Assembly (NCBI RefSeq): GCF_006715165.1
Contig: NZ_VFMS01000001.1
Span: 1,984,001 to 2,048,000 of the forward strand
Direction of reading: 5' to 3'
Source: Arthrobacter sp. SLBN-122
Lineage (GTDB): Bacteria; Actinomycetota; Actinomycetes; Actinomycetales; Micrococcaceae
DNA: 64,000 nucleotides
The notes beneath the pieces were generated by a model. It searched no databases and was not told the DNA's origin. It saw nothing but the letters and a program-made list of their open reading frames with translations. The position numbers were made by a program, and so were the translations under genes. Shown here piece by piece: positions 61,825-64,000 of the stretch. Numbering within the stretch: position 1 is the first letter of the stretch; the number at the start of each line of letters is the position of its first letter.

Positions 61825-63192
61825 ATGAACAGCGTTATTTCGGTCTACAACCCCGCTACAGAAGAACAGATAGGCGAGGTGCCCGCCTACGACCTGCCGG
61901 ACGTAAATGCAGCGGTCGAACGCGCAGGGGCCGCCCAGCGCGCCTGGGTCCGCAAGCCACTGGCTGAACGCCGTGATGCCCTCTGGGCTATTGCCGATGC
62001 TGTCATCGCCCACAGCGACGAACTGGCCCTTCTCGAATCCACCGACGTTGGTAAGCCATTGGCGGCGGCCCGACAGGAAGTTCTTGGTGTCGCCGAGTGC
62101 TTCAAGTACTACGCCGGAACGGTGGACAAGATCCTCGGGGACACCATTCCGGTCGATGGCGGCGTCAGCATGACTTTCCGCGAGCCGCTGGGTGTTGTGG
62201 CCGTAATTGCCCCGTGGAACTTCCCTCTGCCTATCGCATCCTGGAGTATCGCCCCGGCTCTGGCCAGCGGTAATTCGGTAATTGTGAAACCCGCGGCCCT
62301 TACCCCCCTATCAACTGTCCGATTTGGTGAGATCGTGAAGGAACTGGGCGTCGTCGGGGACGCGCTTCAGGTTCTCACTGGTTCGGGCGCCCGGATCGGC
62401 AATGCCCTCGCTGAACACCCGGATGTTAGCAAGATAAGTTTTACTGGTTCCACCGAGGTCGGCCGGTCCATCGTCCAGGCGGCTTCAACGACGATGAAAA
62501 GGGTTTCTCTTGAGCTCGGCGGGAAGTCCGCCAGTATCGTCTACAACGACGTTGACCTCGCCAAGTGTCTGCAGGCAGCCCCGATGTCGGTCTTCGACAA
62601 CACGGGCCAGGACTGCTGTGCACGCAGCCGCTTTCTCGTGCAGCGGGGAATCTTCGACGAGTTCGTTGAGGGATTCATCGAGACTACGCGCGCACTGAAA
62701 ATCGGTAACCCGCTGGACGGCAAGACCGATCTGGGACCTCTGGTATCGGCTGCCCACCGCGACACCGTTTCCAGCTTCCTCGAAAACGGTCTCAACGTCG
62801 TCACCGCCGGTGAAGCACCGGATGGCCCCGGCTTCTGGATGGCGCCCAGAATCGTCATCGCCCCGGACCCCAAGAGCCGGGTGGCAACCGATGAAATTTT
62901 CGGCCCCATCGCCTCGGTGATTCCCTTCGACACCGAAGAGGAAGCCATCGCGCTGGCCAACAGCTCAATTTACGGCCTGAGCGGCTCCATCTGGACCAAC
63001 GATGTCGGACAGGCCCTGCGGACGGCGCGGGCACTTGAGTCCGGGACTCTGTCGGTCAACTCAAACTCATCCATTCGAATCCAGACACCTTATGGCGGCT
63101 TCAAACAGTCAGGCATCGGCCGCGGACTGGGCCAGGCTGCCATCGAGGCATACACCGAACTCAAGACCGTATTTGTAAGGACAGAACCGTGA
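61825..63192 (+). CDS. NAD(P)-dependent aldehyde dehydrogenase (aminoaldehyde/betaine-aldehyde type)
   Basis: 455 residues from the ATG at 61825 (GAAGGAG nine bases upstream); the longer frame to 61669 has no start signal. Motifs: VVAVIAPWNFPLPIASWSIAPAL, VIVKPAALTPLS, ISFTGSTEVGRSIVQAAS, VSLELGGKSASIVYNDVD (catalytic Glu) and FDNTGQDCCARSRFLV (catalytic Cys, GQDC). EIFGPIASVIPFDTEEEAI and the C-terminal PYGGFKQSGIGRGLG follow. GQDC and YGGFKQSGIG are usual in aminoaldehyde and betaine-aldehyde dehydrogenases, matching a divergent aminotransferase. It overlaps the diflavin gene by 4 bp. Confidence 0.93.
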   Translation: MNSVISVYNPATEEQIGEVPAYDLPDVNAAVERAGAAQRAWVRKPLAERRDALWAIADAVIAHSDELALLESTDVGKPLAAARQEVLGVAECFKYYAGTVDKILGDTIPVDGGVSMTFREPLGVVAVIAPWNFPLPIASWSIAPALASGNSVIVKPAALTPLSTVRFGEIVKELGVVGDALQVLTGSGARIGNALAEHPDVSKISFTGSTEVGRSIVQAASTTMKRVSLELGGKSASIVYNDVDLAKCLQAAPMSVFDNTGQDCCARSRFLVQRGIFDEFVEGFIETTRALKIGNPLDGKTDLGPLVSAAHRDTVSSFLENGLNVVTAGEAPDGPGFWMAPRIVIAPDPKSRVATDEIFGPIASVIPFDTEEEAIALANSSIYGLSGSIWTNDVGQALRTARALESGTLSVNSNSSIRIQTPYGGFKQSGIGRGLGQAAIEAYTELKTVFVRTEP

Positions 63193-64000
63193 CAACTGAT
63201 ACAGGGGAGCTGGTTCGGACCAACCAAGGCACCTCATCCGAAGTATCCAGTGAGACAGGTACCGCCGTGCAGACCCTCAGCGTCCTCTACGGCAGCCAGA
63301 CCGGGAACGCTGAGTTCCTTGCGTCCAAGATCGTGGACAAGGCAAACGGCCAGGGTTACGCAGCCGAGCTTATGAGCCTGGACATGCTGACCCCGCAAGA
63401 TGCGGCACGCAAGGACCGCCTGTTGATCGTTACCGCCACACACGACAACGGCCACATGCCGGACAATGCGCAACCGTTTTGGGACCAGCTTCAAAGCGCC
63501 GGTTCAGACCTCTTCAAGGACGTTCCCTTCGCAGTCCTTGCCATTGGCGACTCCATGTACGAAGACTTCTGCAAAGCCGGCAGCGATCTTGACGAGCGCC
63601 TTGGCGAACTCGGCGGCAAGAGAATCCTTGACCGCCTCGACTGCGATGTCGACTATGACCTGACGTCAGGCAAGTGGATCAGGGGCATGCTTGAGACCTT
63701 CAAGACAGTTGTTCCCAAGAAGCGCGACAACAACCCGGAAGACTCCACTGTTCCAGGAGCAAACCCCGCCGAGCAGCCCAAAGGCACACGCCGGGAACCT
63801 GACACTGCCACCGTCGTCGAGGCCCGCCTCCTCAGCGCTCCAGAGTCCGAAAAAGAGGTCTGGCACTATGAGCTTGAGGTAAGCGGCGACAGCCGCAACT
63901 ACCGGCCAGGTGACTCACTTGCCGTAATCCCCACCAACTCCATCGAACTCGTGGAAGACCTCCTCGGATTCCTTGGCCTCGCGGGCAGCGAGGTATTCGG
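63189..64000 (+). CDS. diflavin reductase (sulfite reductase flavoprotein / CPR type), N-terminal part
   Basis: The GTG at 63189 overlaps the dehydrogenase stop (GTGA). About 270 residues are visible before the window ends. An FMN flavodoxin domain, with the phosphate loop in TLSVLYGSQTGNAEFLASKI, then LIVTATHDNGHMPDNAQPFW and FAVLAIGDSMYEDFCKAG, is followed by the start of an FAD-binding domain (EVWHYELEVSGDSRNYRPGDSLAVIP). This is the order in CysJ, cytochrome P450 reductase and related NADPH diflavin reductases. Translational coupling to an aldehyde dehydrogenase is unusual for sulfite reductase. Its electron acceptor may be encoded beyond the right edge. Confidence 0.85.
   Translation, partial: MTTDTGELVRTNQGTSSEVSSETGTAVQTLSVLYGSQTGNAEFLASKIVDKANGQGYAAELMSLDMLTPQDAARKDRLLIVTATHDNGHMPDNAQPFWDQLQSAGSDLFKDVPFAVLAIGDSMYEDFCKAGSDLDERLGELGGKRILDRLDCDVDYDLTSGKWIRGMLETFKTVVPKKRDNNPEDSTVPGANPAEQPKGTRREPDTATVVEARLLSAPESEKEVWHYELEVSGDSRNYRPGDSLAVIPTNSIELVEDLLGFLGLAGSEVF

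Overview
The window is high-GC DNA from an actinobacterium of the Arthrobacter / Pseudarthrobacter type (Micrococcaceae). This rests on the frequent GTG and TTG starts, the style of the encoded proteins (PAS-ANTAR regulator, short UvrA paralogue, GH91 inulin fructotransferases, CUT1 transporters without their own ATPase) and their resemblance to Arthrobacter families. No rRNA, tRNA, CRISPR array or phage module was seen.

Layout. 0-5 kb is ordinary chromosome: the end of an alpha/beta hydrolase, a UvrA-like ATPase, an AraC regulator with a VOC protein, a small membrane protein and a PAS-ANTAR regulator. 5-9.9 kb is an IclR-controlled catabolic cluster (MHS transporter, IclR, fumarylacetoacetate hydrolase family protein, D-2-hydroxyacid dehydrogenase), with candidate operators of the form GTTC-N8-GAAC, followed by a monooxygenase-fold protein. 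10-48.4 kb is a large sugar, mainly fructan, region with four binding-protein transporters (three CUT1, one CUT2), four LacI regulators, two PfkB kinases, two GH32, two GH91 and one intact GH172 enzyme.

The core of that region (25.2-38.2 kb) reads as a complete inulin/levan pathway. A secreted GH32 and a GH91 inulin fructotransferase act outside. A CUT1 importer takes up difructose anhydride or fructo-oligosaccharides. A cytoplasmic GH91 of the DFA III hydrolase type opens the anhydride, a cytoplasmic GH32 releases fructose, and a PfkB fructokinase phosphorylates it. A LacI regulator lies inside, and two identical 15-bp operator candidates sit symmetrically just downstream of two divergent promoters. 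This block lies between an intact serine recombinase (38.4 kb) and a decayed same-strand copy of it (24.3 kb).

38.4-50 kb holds a third CUT1 system with sugar epimerase, dehydrogenase, ManA and a BadF-type kinase. Next comes a decayed zone with an ISL3 transposase fragment, an orphan copy of the regulated promoter with a 7-residue truncated ORF, and a deletion chimera. 50-53.4 kb encodes a large secreted lyase-like protein with an N-terminal DNRLRE/CBM96-like module. 53.9-64 kb is an amine/aldehyde catabolic cluster (M20 amidohydrolase, aldehyde dehydrogenase, Zn alcohol dehydrogenase, class III aminotransferase, APC permease), divergent from a second aldehyde dehydrogenase overlapping a diflavin reductase cut by the window end.

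Several genes are broken: the first CUT1 binding protein (frameshift), the Tat signal peptide of the GH91 inulin fructotransferase (two in-frame stops), a GH172 gene (internal deletion), one recombinase copy, and the 48.5-50 kb remnants.
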